This document shows, piece by piece, positions 1 to 5,598 of a stretch of DNA of 5,598 bases. Both the position numbers and the translations under genes were made by a program. Where the stretch lies: positions 6,643 to 12,240 of the forward strand of contig DIVM01000302.1 of assembly GCA_002435835.1 (NCBI GenBank), given 5' to 3'. Below the pieces are notes generated by a model. That model searched no databases. It was not told where the DNA came from and saw only the letters and a list, made by a program, of their open reading frames with translations. The stretch is from Firmicutes bacterium UBA6132 (GTDB lineage: Bacteria; Bacillota_A; Clostridia; Tissierellales; Sedimentibacteraceae). Position 1 is the stretch's first letter. Each line of letters opens with the position of its first letter.

Positions 1-680
1 TCTTCTGAATGATATTCTTCAGGGAATGTTACATTAACTTCTATTTCTTCATCTTTATTTTTGTCTACTAATTGTTCTTCAAATCCAGGAATAAATGTGT
101 TAGAACCTATTTCAAGAGTTTGGTTTTCTGCTGTACCGCCTTCGAATTGTTCTTCTCCAACAAAACCAGCATAATCGATAATTAAAGTATCTCCATTTTG
201 TACAGCTCTATCTGTTATTTCAACTATTCTTGCATTTTTTTCTTGAACTATCTTTAATTCTTTTTCAACATCTTCATCAGTCACATTTATTTCAAATTTT
301 TCAACTTCAACATTATTGTAATCACAAAGTTCTACTTCAGGCATAACTTCAACGTCAGCTTTAATTACAATTTCTTGACCTTCTTCAAATTTTTCGATAT
401 CTATTTTAGGGCTATCTATAACATCAAGATTTAATTCAGTAACAGCAACTGGATAAGCTTGTTGAATAGCTATATCCATAGCATCATCATAGAATACGCT
501 TTTGCCGTATTTCTTTTCAATTATATGTTTTGGTGCTTTACCTTTTCTAAAGCCTTGAATAGCGATATCATTTTTAACTTTTAAATATGCTTTATCAATA
601 GCCTTTAAGAAATCCTCATTTGAAATAGTAAATTCAATAGTAACTATATTTTTTTCTTTGCTTATTATTTTAGAACTCAT
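1..680 (-). CDS. tig: Trigger factor, ribosome-associated chaperone and prolyl isomerase (C-terminal part outside window)
   Basis: Trigger factor binds at the ribosome exit tunnel and shields nascent chains in the cytoplasm; its middle domain is an FKBP-type peptidyl-prolyl isomerase. The reading frame stays open from an ATG at 680-678 to the window edge, giving 226 residues of a family usually about 430 long. The N-terminal ribosome-binding domain carries the signature GFRKGKAP at residues 43-50, followed by the typical IIEKKYGKSVFYDDA stretch. The FKBP domain begins near residue 160 (NGDTLIIDYAGFVGEEQFEGG, split here as NGDTLIIDYAG then FVGEEQFEGG) and continues through a PGFEEQLV segment at 198-205. 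The start is supported by GGAGG four bases upstream. The rest of the isomerase domain and the C-terminal chaperone arms are missing only because the window ends. In many Firmicutes clpP, clpX and lon follow tig; that cannot be checked here. Identification is secure. Confidence 0.96.
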   Translation of the reverse strand, partial: MSSKIISKEKNIVTIEFTISNEDFLKAIDKAYLKVKNDIAIQGFRKGKAPKHIIEKKYGKSVFYDDAMDIAIQQAYPVAVTELNLDVIDSPKIDIEKFEEGQEIVIKADVEVMPEVELCDYNNVEVEKFEINVTDEDVEKELKIVQEKNARIVEITDRAVQNGDTLIIDYAGFVGEEQFEGGTAENQTLEIGSNTFIPGFEEQLVDKNKDEEIEVNVTFPEEYHSE

Positions 681-762
681 TTTTCCTCCATGTTCACTTT
701 AGTTTATGTAAAATAATCAAAATTGTTTCATTGTAATCATCTTATTCATAATTAACCACTCT

Positions 763-790
763 ATTATAACATAATCTTTAATAAAATCAA
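763..790 (-). promoter_or_regulatory. Probable sigma-A promoter of tig with extended -10
   Basis: On the minus strand a TTGATT -35 (785-790) is followed by a 16-base spacer and a perfect TATAAT -10 (763-768). The -10 is preceded by TG one base upstream (TGTTATAAT), an extended -10. It lies about 80 bases before the tig start, so the leader would be roughly 75 bases. I see no strong hairpin between the GNAT stop and this site, so some read-through from the GNAT gene into tig is also possible. Confidence 0.65.
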
Positions 791-838
791 TAATTTATTC
801 TTATTTATTTCTCATTTTATTGTGATATCGCTAACAAA

Positions 839-1408
839 TTAAGCTTTATAGTCATAAACACAGCAATCCATAACTAATTTTTCGCTGTTTAAAAAAAATT
901 GTTTTTTATTTTGAACATATTTCATGCCTGATTTTTGCATTACTTTTCCTGAAGCTATATTTTTAACATCATGATAGGCTCTTATATTTTTAAATCCAAC
1001 TTTAATAGTTAAAAAATTAAGTATGCTTTTTAAAACTTCAGTGGCTATACCTTTGTTCCAATATTTCCTTGATACAGTATATCCAATTTCACAGTAAAGC
1101 TTTTTATTTCTTATATTTGAGGCAGAAATAGAACCAATAACTTCTTTAGTATTTTTATCCGTAATAGCCCACAAATAATAATCTTTTTTTTCATATTGTT
1201 TAATCCATTCATTTAAATATTCTTTTGTAACATTTATACTTGAATGTACTTTCCATGCATTATACTTTGCAGCCTCAGAATCACTGGTCCAGTTATTGTA
1301 AATATCATTTAAATCTTCCATTTGAAATTTTCTAAGAAAAAAACGATCTGTTACAATGTCCTGCGTTCCAATATGTTTTAAAGAAGTTTCATTCTTAAAG
1401 CAAAACAT
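839..1408 (-). CDS. GNAT-family N-acetyltransferase, RimJ/RimL-like
   Basis: Predicted cytoplasmic acetyltransferase that would move an acetyl group from acetyl-CoA to an amine; the substrate cannot be told from sequence. The 189-residue length suits the family. An N-terminal TDRFFLRKFQMEDLNDIY segment (20-37) resembles the opening strand and helix of RimJ/RimL-type (Acetyltransf_3) proteins. EIGYTVSRKYWNKGIATE (107-124) is motif A, with the Q/R-x-x-G-x-G/A acetyl-CoA loop appearing as N-K-G-I-A. NIASGKVMQKSGMKY (150-164) is the motif B region, with the conserved Asn and the KSGM turn. About 18 residues precede the usual family start. The chosen ATG has GGGGAG nine bases upstream. The gene is divergent from the TIM-barrel gene and upstream of tig in the same direction. 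Ribosomal-protein modification, antibiotic or small-amine acetylation are all possible. Confidence 0.85.
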   Translation of the reverse strand: MFCFKNETSLKHIGTQDIVTDRFFLRKFQMEDLNDIYNNWTSDSEAAKYNAWKVHSSINVTKEYLNEWIKQYEKKDYYLWAITDKNTKEVIGSISASNIRNKKLYCEIGYTVSRKYWNKGIATEVLKSILNFLTIKVGFKNIRAYHDVKNIASGKVMQKSGMKYVQNKKQFFLNSEKLVMDCCVYDYKA

Positions 1409-1432
1409 AAATAATATCTCCCCTTTTATAAC

Positions 1433-1461
1433 ATTATATATTTTTATTTTTATTTTGCATA
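1433..1461 (-). promoter_or_regulatory. Weak candidate promoter of the GNAT gene
   Basis: A TATAAT (1433-1438, minus strand) lies about 25 bases ahead of the GNAT start and would give a short leader that includes the GGGGAG ribosome binding site. The -35 at the proper distance (TATGCA, 1456-1461) is poor, matching consensus at about three of six positions. The AT-richness makes chance matches likely, so this is tentative. Confidence 0.3.
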
Positions 1462-1538
1462 GAACTTTTTACTAATAAAACCCCATTTATTTGAGTTTTT
1501 TACAAATTATTGCAAAATACGATTATATTTTTTAAAAA

Positions 1539-1562
1539 TAAAATATTTAAATAAATATTTTA
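1539..1562. repeat. AT-only inverted repeat, 11-bp perfect arms
   Basis: The arms TAAAATATTTA (1539-1549) and TAAATATTTTA (1552-1562) are exact reverse complements around an AA centre. The element lies just upstream of the -35 proposed for the TIM-barrel gene. It could be an operator half or bent upstream DNA, but it is made only of A and T in a very AT-rich gap, so chance is a real alternative. Confidence 0.5.
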
Positions 1563-1570
1563 ATGATTTA

Positions 1571-1599
1571 TTAAGAAAAATAATATATAATGTTATTAT
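1571..1599 (+). promoter_or_regulatory. Candidate promoter of the TIM-barrel gene
   Basis: TTAAGA (1571-1576) is followed by a 17-base spacer and TATTAT (1594-1599), which has the extended -10 TG at 1591-1592. Transcription would begin near 1606, leaving a leader of about 37 bases with the AAAGGAGGT ribosome binding site. Alternative -10 hexamers TATAAT (1586-1591) and TATACT (1600-1605) overlap the same region. Any of these sits inside the large inverted repeat. Confidence 0.35.
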
Positions 1600-1626
1600 T
1601 ATACTTATAAAAATAACATTATATAT
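1583..1626. repeat. Near-perfect 44-bp dyad overlapping promoter of the TIM-barrel gene
   Basis: The left arm 1583-1603 and right arm 1606-1626 are reverse complements at 20 of 21 positions, the only mismatch being A1598 against A1611, with a two-base CT centre. The outer 15 bp (ATATATAATGTTATT and AATAACATTATATAT) pair without fault. It covers the likely -10 and ends seven bases before GGAGG. If transcription starts near its centre, it acts as DNA, and the likely role is an operator for a dimeric repressor. If transcription starts upstream, the RNA hairpin would sit directly before the ribosome binding site. The dyad is seen directly; the role is inference. Confidence 0.75.
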
Positions 1627-1642
1627 ATTTAAAGGAGGTAAT

Positions 1643-2377
1643 ATGATCCACGATAATTACAGCACTGAAAATAATGAAGAACTAATCGACATCGATAGTA
1701 ACCTTGTTAGAAATAGAAAATTCATTCCTACTATTGAATCAGAACTAAAGAAAAAACCAATACAAATGCCAATAGAAATTTATAATGCAAGCGGTATAAA
1801 TATTTTTGGTAAAAGGATTAAATCATTAATATTTTCAACTGACTTAGCTATTATAAAAAACAATAATGCAGATGGTGTTATAGCTGTATATCCATATACT
1901 CCACAGCTTTCTATTAATCAAGCTATAATAGAAATTTCATCCACTCCTGTGTTTGTAGGTGTTGGTGGCGGTATAACAACTGGACAAAGGTCTCTTGATA
2001 TAGCAATAAATGCTGAATTAAACGGAGCATTTGGCGTTGTTATGAACGCTCCTACTCCTAATGAACTTATATCTGAAATGAAAAAAAGACTTGATATTCC
2101 TATTATTATTACTATAGTTTCAGAAAAGGAAGATTTTGAATCAAGAATAAAAGCAGGGGTTTCAATTTTTAATGTTTCCGGTGGTGTTAACACTGCAAAA
2201 ATAGTTAGAGCTATTAGAGAAAAACACCCTCATTTTCCAATAATTGCAACAGGTGGACCAAAGCCTGAAAATATAATTGAAACAATACAATCAGGCGCTA
2301 ACGCAATAACAATCACACCACCAACAACAGGTCAATTATTCTCAAAAATAATGAACAAGTACAGGTCAGAAATGTAA
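1643..2377 (+). CDS. Predicted TIM-barrel (beta/alpha-barrel) protein of uncertain function
   Basis: A 244-residue soluble protein with alternating beta strands and helices. After a polar, Asn/Glu/Asp-rich N-terminus (about residues 1-38) come strand-like repeats: FVGVGGGITTG (104-114) with a glycine triplet, GAFGVVMNAPTPNEL (128-142), IPIIITIVS (152-160), AGVSIFNVSGG (171-181) and PIIATGGPKPENI (199-211), then SGANAITITPP (217-227). The late IIATGG plus GANAI pattern resembles the phosphate-binding end of barrels such as thiamine-phosphate synthase or keto-deoxy-phosphogluconate aldolase. I recall similar Firmicute proteins being labelled simply 'hydrolase', which is not informative. No signal peptide or membrane span is seen. 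The ATG is well supported by AAAGGAGGT four bases upstream. It is a single-gene unit, divergent from the GNAT gene and convergent with the coaD operon, and its promoter carries a large dyad that suggests tight control. The fold is likely; the reaction is unknown. Confidence 0.8.
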   Translation: MIHDNYSTENNEELIDIDSNLVRNRKFIPTIESELKKKPIQMPIEIYNASGINIFGKRIKSLIFSTDLAIIKNNNADGVIAVYPYTPQLSINQAIIEISSTPVFVGVGGGITTGQRSLDIAINAELNGAFGVVMNAPTPNELISEMKKRLDIPIIITIVSEKEDFESRIKAGVSIFNVSGGVNTAKIVRAIREKHPHFPIIATGGPKPENIIETIQSGANAITITPPTTGQLFSKIMNKYRSEM

Positions 2378-2405
2378 AAAAAGGACAACCAACTATTGGT
2401 TGTCC
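2376..2405 (-). terminator. Intrinsic terminator of the recG-rsmD-coaD operon, possibly bidirectional
   Basis: GGACAACCAA (2383-2392) and TTGGTTGTCC (2396-2405) form a perfect 10-bp stem with a three-base loop. Read on the minus strand it is followed at once by seven T residues (2382-2376), the classical form, ending the operon whose last gene stops at 2415. Read on the plus strand it directly follows the TIM-barrel stop codon, but only AAAATTTCTTT comes after, so termination that way is probably weaker. The T run overlaps that stop codon. Confidence 0.9.
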
Positions 2406-2414
2406 AAAATTTCT

Positions 2415-2864
2415 TTACATATTTTTCAAAACACTTCTATTCTGATCTATAATATCGTTTATCTCAACAATTTTATTTTGAAGATTTGATAATATATGGT
2501 CGCTGTAATTATATGCTCCAACTTTCATATCGTTAGCTTTTAATTCTGCATCCCTTAATATTTGTTCAGCATATTGGTTTGCATGTTTTATAATTTCCGA
2601 TTCTTCTATAAGCATTTTTTGTTGTTCTTTAATTTTTTGTAGGTATTCATCCGCTTCAGATTGAGCTTCACTTAAAATTCTTTGTCTTTCTTTAGCAACC
2701 CATGACGCTCTGTTTATTTCATCAGGAAGCTTTAATCTAATTTCATTAATAACCTCTAATAATTCATCTTTGTCTATCATTACTTTACTTGACAAAGGAA
2801 GTTTAGAAGCATCTTCTGCTATATCTTCTATTTTCTCCAATAAATTTAAAATATCCATATCCAT
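2415..2864 (-). CDS. Small coiled-coil protein at the end of the coaD operon
   Basis: A 149-residue, highly charged, mostly helical protein of unknown function. Residues about 50-115 form a long Ala/Glu/Lys/Gln-rich helix with recurrent alanines (SEAQSEADEYLQ, KHANQYAEQILRDAELKAND), like ATP synthase b-subunit or DivIVA-type stalks. A GAYNYSDHILSNLQNKI segment (116-132) follows, then a second helix. There is no signal peptide, membrane span or Walker motif. I recall similar genes beside coaD in Clostridia, sometimes labelled 'ATPase'; nothing in this sequence supports that activity, and the label may come from likeness to ATP synthase stalk subunits. The ATG at 2864 has GGGAGG eight bases upstream; a second ATG two codons in is a less well placed alternative. 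The ribosome binding site lies within the last codons of coaD, only 6 bases separate the genes, and translation is probably coupled. A structural or scaffolding role is a guess. Confidence 0.75.
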   Translation of the reverse strand: MDMDILNLLEKIEDIAEDASKLPLSSKVMIDKDELLEVINEIRLKLPDEINRASWVAKERQRILSEAQSEADEYLQKIKEQQKMLIEESEIIKHANQYAEQILRDAELKANDMKVGAYNYSDHILSNLQNKIVEINDIIDQNRSVLKNM

Positions 2865-2870
2865 AATATT

Positions 2871-3347
2871 TTACCTCCCTAATTTTTTCCTTAGTGGTTC
2901 TGCAACATTTTCTGGTACAAGTCCTTTAAATTTTTCACTATACATTGCGATTTCTTTAACGCCGCTTGAACTTACAAAAGAATATTCATGTGAAGCTACC
3001 ATAAATACTGTTTCTAATTCTTCAAATATATATCTATTATAAGCAGATAAATTAAGCTCATATTCATAATCAGATACTGCCCTTAACCCTCTTATTACAA
3101 CTTTTATATCATTATCTTTGCAATAATGAGCTACCATATCACTTGAATAATCAACAGTTACATTCTTTAAATGTTTTACTGCTCCCCTTGCTAGTTCAAC
3201 TCTTTCTTCTAATTCAAATGTATATCTTTTAGCAACGTTATTAAAAACTGTTACAACAACTTCATCAAACTTTTCAGAGCATCTTCTTATTAAATCAAGG
3301 TGCCCACATGTGATTGGGTCAAAACTTCCTGCATATAAAACTTTCAT
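2871..3347 (-). CDS. coaD: Phosphopantetheine adenylyltransferase
   Basis: Catalyses the fourth step of coenzyme A synthesis, joining ATP and 4'-phosphopantetheine to give dephospho-CoA and pyrophosphate; cytoplasmic, a hexamer in studied bacteria. The 158-residue length is standard. The nucleotidyltransferase signature GSFDPITCGHLD spans 7-18, with the (T/H)xGH motif as T13-C14-G15-H16. RGLRAVSDYEYE (86-97) is the family's second hallmark, and SSSGVKEIA (126-134) is the Ser-rich nucleotide-binding motif usually seen as SSS-x-VRE. Conserved LEERVEL is at 46-52. The start has GGAGG seven bases upstream, and only one base separates it from the rsmD stop, so translation is probably coupled. rsmD followed by coaD is a common order across bacteria. 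All catalytic motifs look intact. Confidence 0.97.
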   Translation of the reverse strand: MKVLYAGSFDPITCGHLDLIRRCSEKFDEVVVTVFNNVAKRYTFELEERVELARGAVKHLKNVTVDYSSDMVAHYCKDNDIKVVIRGLRAVSDYEYELNLSAYNRYIFEELETVFMVASHEYSFVSSSGVKEIAMYSEKFKGLVPENVAEPLRKKLGR

Positions 3348-3348
3348 A

Positions 3349-3909
3349 TTAATCCTCCGCTAACATCATAATGCTGATTCTTGTTCTTCCATAAATTTTT
3401 TCTTTATATTTTACAATACTTTCAAATTCTTCTTCAAATATTTTTTCTGATTTATCACTTTCAATAATCAACATTCCGTCATTAGCTAATAAATTATTTT
3501 CAAAAATAAGCTTAGCTATATTAGTGCTACAATTTAATGCATATGGAGGATCTGCAAATATATAATCAAACTTCAAATTCATATTTGACAAATTTTCAAT
3601 AGCTTTTTCATATCCACTTTGAATAACTTTTGATTTATTTTCAAATTGGCATAGAACTAAATTCTTCTTTACAAAACTTAAACTATTGTGAGAAGAATCT
3701 ACAAAATAACACTGCTTAGCACCTCTTGCAATGAATTCTATTCCAACATTGCCTGAACCTGCAAATAAGTCAAGGACAACTGACTCTTCATCAATGTAAC
3801 CTAAAATATTAAATAATGATTCTTTAATTTTATCACTTGTTGGCCTTACGGACATTCCTTCAGGAGCAAAAAGTTTTTTTCCTTTGTTTATACCTGATAT
3901 TATCCTCAT
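3349..3909 (-). CDS. rsmD: 16S rRNA (guanine(966)-N(2))-methyltransferase
   Basis: SAM-dependent methyltransferase that, in the studied E. coli homologue, methylates N2 of G966 in 16S rRNA, near the ribosomal P site. Its 186 residues match the family. The N-terminus has RIISG (2-6), KGKKL (9-13) and the family-defining VRPTSDKIKESLFNIL (21-36). SAM-binding motif I is VLDLFAGSGNVGIE (45-58), where the common Ala/Gly after GSG is Asn. The catalytic NPPY-class motif is DPPY (120-123) in FDYIFADPPYAL, and YGRTRISIM sits near the C-terminus as is usual. The ATG is preceded by AGGAAG about seven bases upstream, in the 21-base gap after recG. It probably belongs to one transcript with recG and coaD. 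Confidence 0.96.
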   Translation of the reverse strand: MRIISGINKGKKLFAPEGMSVRPTSDKIKESLFNILGYIDEESVVLDLFAGSGNVGIEFIARGAKQCYFVDSSHNSLSFVKKNLVLCQFENKSKVIQSGYEKAIENLSNMNLKFDYIFADPPYALNCSTNIAKLIFENNLLANDGMLIIESDKSEKIFEEEFESIVKYKEKIYGRTRISIMMLAED

Positions 3910-3930
3910 GTTTCACTTCCTGTCTTTAAA

Positions 3931-5598
3931 TCAATTGAAAATAATATTTTCATCTTGAAATAAATTCAATATTTCTTTTTTTAAATTTATGTAATCTTCA
4001 CCTTCAAGGTTTGGATTTTCTTGTATTATTTGTTTTGATAGCAGCTGTACTTCTTTTACTACCTCAACATTATTTATTATATTTTTTATTTCAAATTTCG
4101 ACAATCCACTTTGTCTTGTACCAAAGAAGTCTCCAGGGCCTCTCAGTCTCAAATCTTCTTCTGCAATTAAAAATCCATTGTTAGTATTTTTCAATATATT
4201 CATTCTATCTTTAGAATTTTTAGATTTACTTTCATTTATTAAAATACAATATGATTGATGACTACCTCTTCCAACCCTGCCTCTTAACTGATGGAGCTGA
4301 GCTAATCCAAATCTTTCAGCATTTAATACTAACATTATAACCGCATTTGGTACATTTACACCAACTTCTATAACAGTTGTTGAAATTAATACATTTATTT
4401 TTCCATCATAAAAATCCTTCATAACACTTTCTTTTTCAGAATTTTTCATTTTTCCATGCAGCAATCCAAGATTAAATTTTGCAAATTGGGAAGATTTTAA
4501 TTCTTCAAAGATTTCCTCTGCAGAATCTGCTTCAAGATTTTCTGATTCTTCTACTAAGGGAGCCACAATATAACATTGTCTACCTTGTATTATATTTTCT
4601 TTTATAAAATCATAGCATTCTTGTTTTTCATTGCCTTTGATTATACTTGTTTGGATTATCTGTCTGCCAGGAGGCATTTCGTCTATGATGGAAATATCTA
4701 AATCACCATAAAACATAAGTGCTAATGTCCTTGGAATTGGTGTAGCAGTCATTACAAGCAAATCAGGATTTTTTCCTTTATTTGAAAGCATTGCTCTTTG
4801 TCTGACACCAAAACGGTGCTGTTCATCAGTAACTACTAAACCTATATTTTTAAATATAACCTTATCTTCAATAAGAGCATGGGTTCCTATTATTATATCT
4901 ATAAGCCCATTTTCCAAATTAAATAATATTTCTCTTTTTTCTTTTGTCTTTGTTGAGCCCGATAAAAATGCAACATTTACATTTAAATTGGACTTATTTA
5001 TATGTTCTATTATAGCTTCATAATGTTGCATAGCTAATATTTCCGTGGGTGCCATCATGGACACTTGATAATTACTTTTTACAGCAATCAACATAGCATA
5101 AAATGCAACTATAGTTTTTCCTGAGCCAACATCACCTTGAACTAATCTGTTCATAGGTTTATTTAATTTCATATCTTCTTTTATTTCTGATATAACTTTT
5201 TTCTGAGCATTTGTTAATTCATATGGTAAACACTTTAAAAGTTCTTTTGATAAAGAATCATCATTAAATTCAATACCTGGCAAATCAGTTTTCAAGTTAT
5301 TTTTAATGGATAAAAGACCGATTTGCATTATTAAAAGCTTTTCAAATGCAATAGTTTTTTTAGCTACTGAATACTTTCTATTACAAGAAGGAAAATGCAA
5401 ATACCTAATTGCATTTTTTCTTGAAATTAATTTATATTTTAAACTTATTTCACTTGGTATTATATCTTCAATTTTTTCAAAATATGTTTTTATGGCAAGG
5501 GTCGTTAACTTAGTGAGTTCATTATTAGAAAGTCCATATGTTAATCCATAAATAGGCATTATTTTTCCTGCTTTATGGTCATTTTGTATCTTTTCTAT
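3931..5598 (-). CDS. recG: ATP-dependent DNA helicase RecG (N-terminus outside window)
   Basis: RecG is a superfamily 2 double-stranded DNA translocase that remodels stalled replication forks and Holliday junctions. 555 residues are visible of a family usually near 680. The frame stays open past the methionine at 5559 to the window edge (residues IEKIQNDHKAGKI precede it), so that methionine is internal and the true start plus most of the wedge domain are outside. In visible numbering: QGDVGSGKT Walker A at 154-162, TDEQH (DEAH-type box) at 257-261, TATPIPRT at 284-291, LLHGKM at 379-384, STTVIEVGVNVPNA at 406-419, QLHQLRGRVGRG at 434-445, then the RecG-specific LRLRGPGDFFGTRQSG at 483-498. 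The C-terminal tail is complete and ends in TGA. All helicase motifs are intact. It is the first gene seen of the recG-rsmD-coaD operon; its promoter is outside. Confidence 0.96.
   Translation of the reverse strand: MEKIQNDHKAGKIMPIYGLTYGLSNNELTKLTTLAIKTYFEKIEDIIPSEISLKYKLISRKNAIRYLHFPSCNRKYSVAKKTIAFEKLLIMQIGLLSIKNNLKTDLPGIEFNDDSLSKELLKCLPYELTNAQKKVISEIKEDMKLNKPMNRLVQGDVGSGKTIVAFYAMLIAVKSNYQVSMMAPTEILAMQHYEAIIEHINKSNLNVNVAFLSGSTKTKEKREILFNLENGLIDIIIGTHALIEDKVIFKNIGLVVTDEQHRFGVRQRAMLSNKGKNPDLLVMTATPIPRTLALMFYGDLDISIIDEMPPGRQIIQTSIIKGNEKQECYDFIKENIIQGRQCYIVAPLVEESENLEADSAEEIFEELKSSQFAKFNLGLLHGKMKNSEKESVMKDFYDGKINVLISTTVIEVGVNVPNAVIMLVLNAERFGLAQLHQLRGRVGRGSHQSYCILINESKSKNSKDRMNILKNTNNGFLIAEEDLRLRGPGDFFGTRQSGLSKFEIKNIINNVEVVKEVQLLSKQIIQENPNLEGEDYINLKKEILNLFQDENIIFN

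Noticed and set aside
716..748. Short upstream reading frame in the tig leader (about 10 codons, minus strand, starting ATGAATAAGATG)
   Set aside because: There is no good ribosome binding site before it and nothing suggests a peptide-sensing leader; short frames of this size are expected by chance.
791..838. Search for a terminator between the GNAT gene and tig
   Set aside because: Only a short GATATC palindrome and weak TTGT/ACAA pairing just after the GNAT stop were found, with no stable stem followed by a T run.
1477..1501. Possible plus-strand terminator: AAAACCCC, loop, GAGTTTTTT
   Set aside because: The stem is mostly A-T pairs with a C-A mismatch, and no plus-strand gene ends upstream for it to serve.
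1918..2193. Minus-strand open frame of 91 codons
   Set aside because: It lies wholly inside the TIM-barrel gene on the opposite strand, has no credible ribosome binding site, and its residues show no recognisable protein pattern.
2770..3042. Plus-strand open frame of 90 codons
   Set aside because: Antisense shadow spanning the coiled-coil gene and coaD; Ser/Ile/Leu-rich as expected from reverse reading of AT-rich coding sequence.
5306..5551. Plus-strand open frame of 81 codons
   Set aside because: Antisense to recG with no ribosome binding site or known motif; recG is certain in this stretch.

Overview
The window is strongly AT-rich. Its genes carry GGAGG-type ribosome binding sites and are separated by short, AT-dominated gaps. 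The gene order recG - rsmD - coaD - small coiled-coil gene, and the way the proteins read, point to a low-GC Firmicute of the class Clostridia. A Peptostreptococcaceae- or Clostridium-like anaerobe is plausible, but the genus cannot be fixed by eye.

Right half (2415-5598, minus strand): a tightly packed housekeeping operon. In transcription order it holds recG (5' end outside the window), rsmD, coaD and a 149-residue coiled-coil protein. The gaps are 21, 1 and 6 bases, and two of the ribosome binding sites sit inside or directly beside the preceding gene's end, so translational coupling is likely. The operon ends in a perfect 10-bp hairpin with a T7 run (minus strand). The enzymes serve replication-fork rescue, 16S rRNA methylation and coenzyme A synthesis.

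Middle (1409-2377): a plus-strand gene for a predicted TIM-barrel protein of uncertain function runs convergently into the operon terminator. It is divergent from a minus-strand GNAT acetyltransferase gene (839-1408). The 234-base gap between these two is the most structured non-coding stretch. It holds a near-perfect 44-bp dyad overlapping the likely promoter and reaching almost to the Shine-Dalgarno, a second 24-bp AT-only dyad just upstream, and a 14-mer from the large dyad repeated in front of the GNAT gene. This looks like a small regulated divergent pair.

Left end (1-680, minus strand): the N-terminal 226 codons of trigger factor (tig), with an extended -10 promoter in the gap upstream. 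Its C-terminal chaperone domain lies outside the window.

No tRNA, rRNA, CRISPR array, insertion sequence or phage gene was seen. Most of the window is ordinary core genome. The least explained parts are the TIM-barrel gene, its palindromic control region and the terminal coiled-coil gene of the coaD operon.
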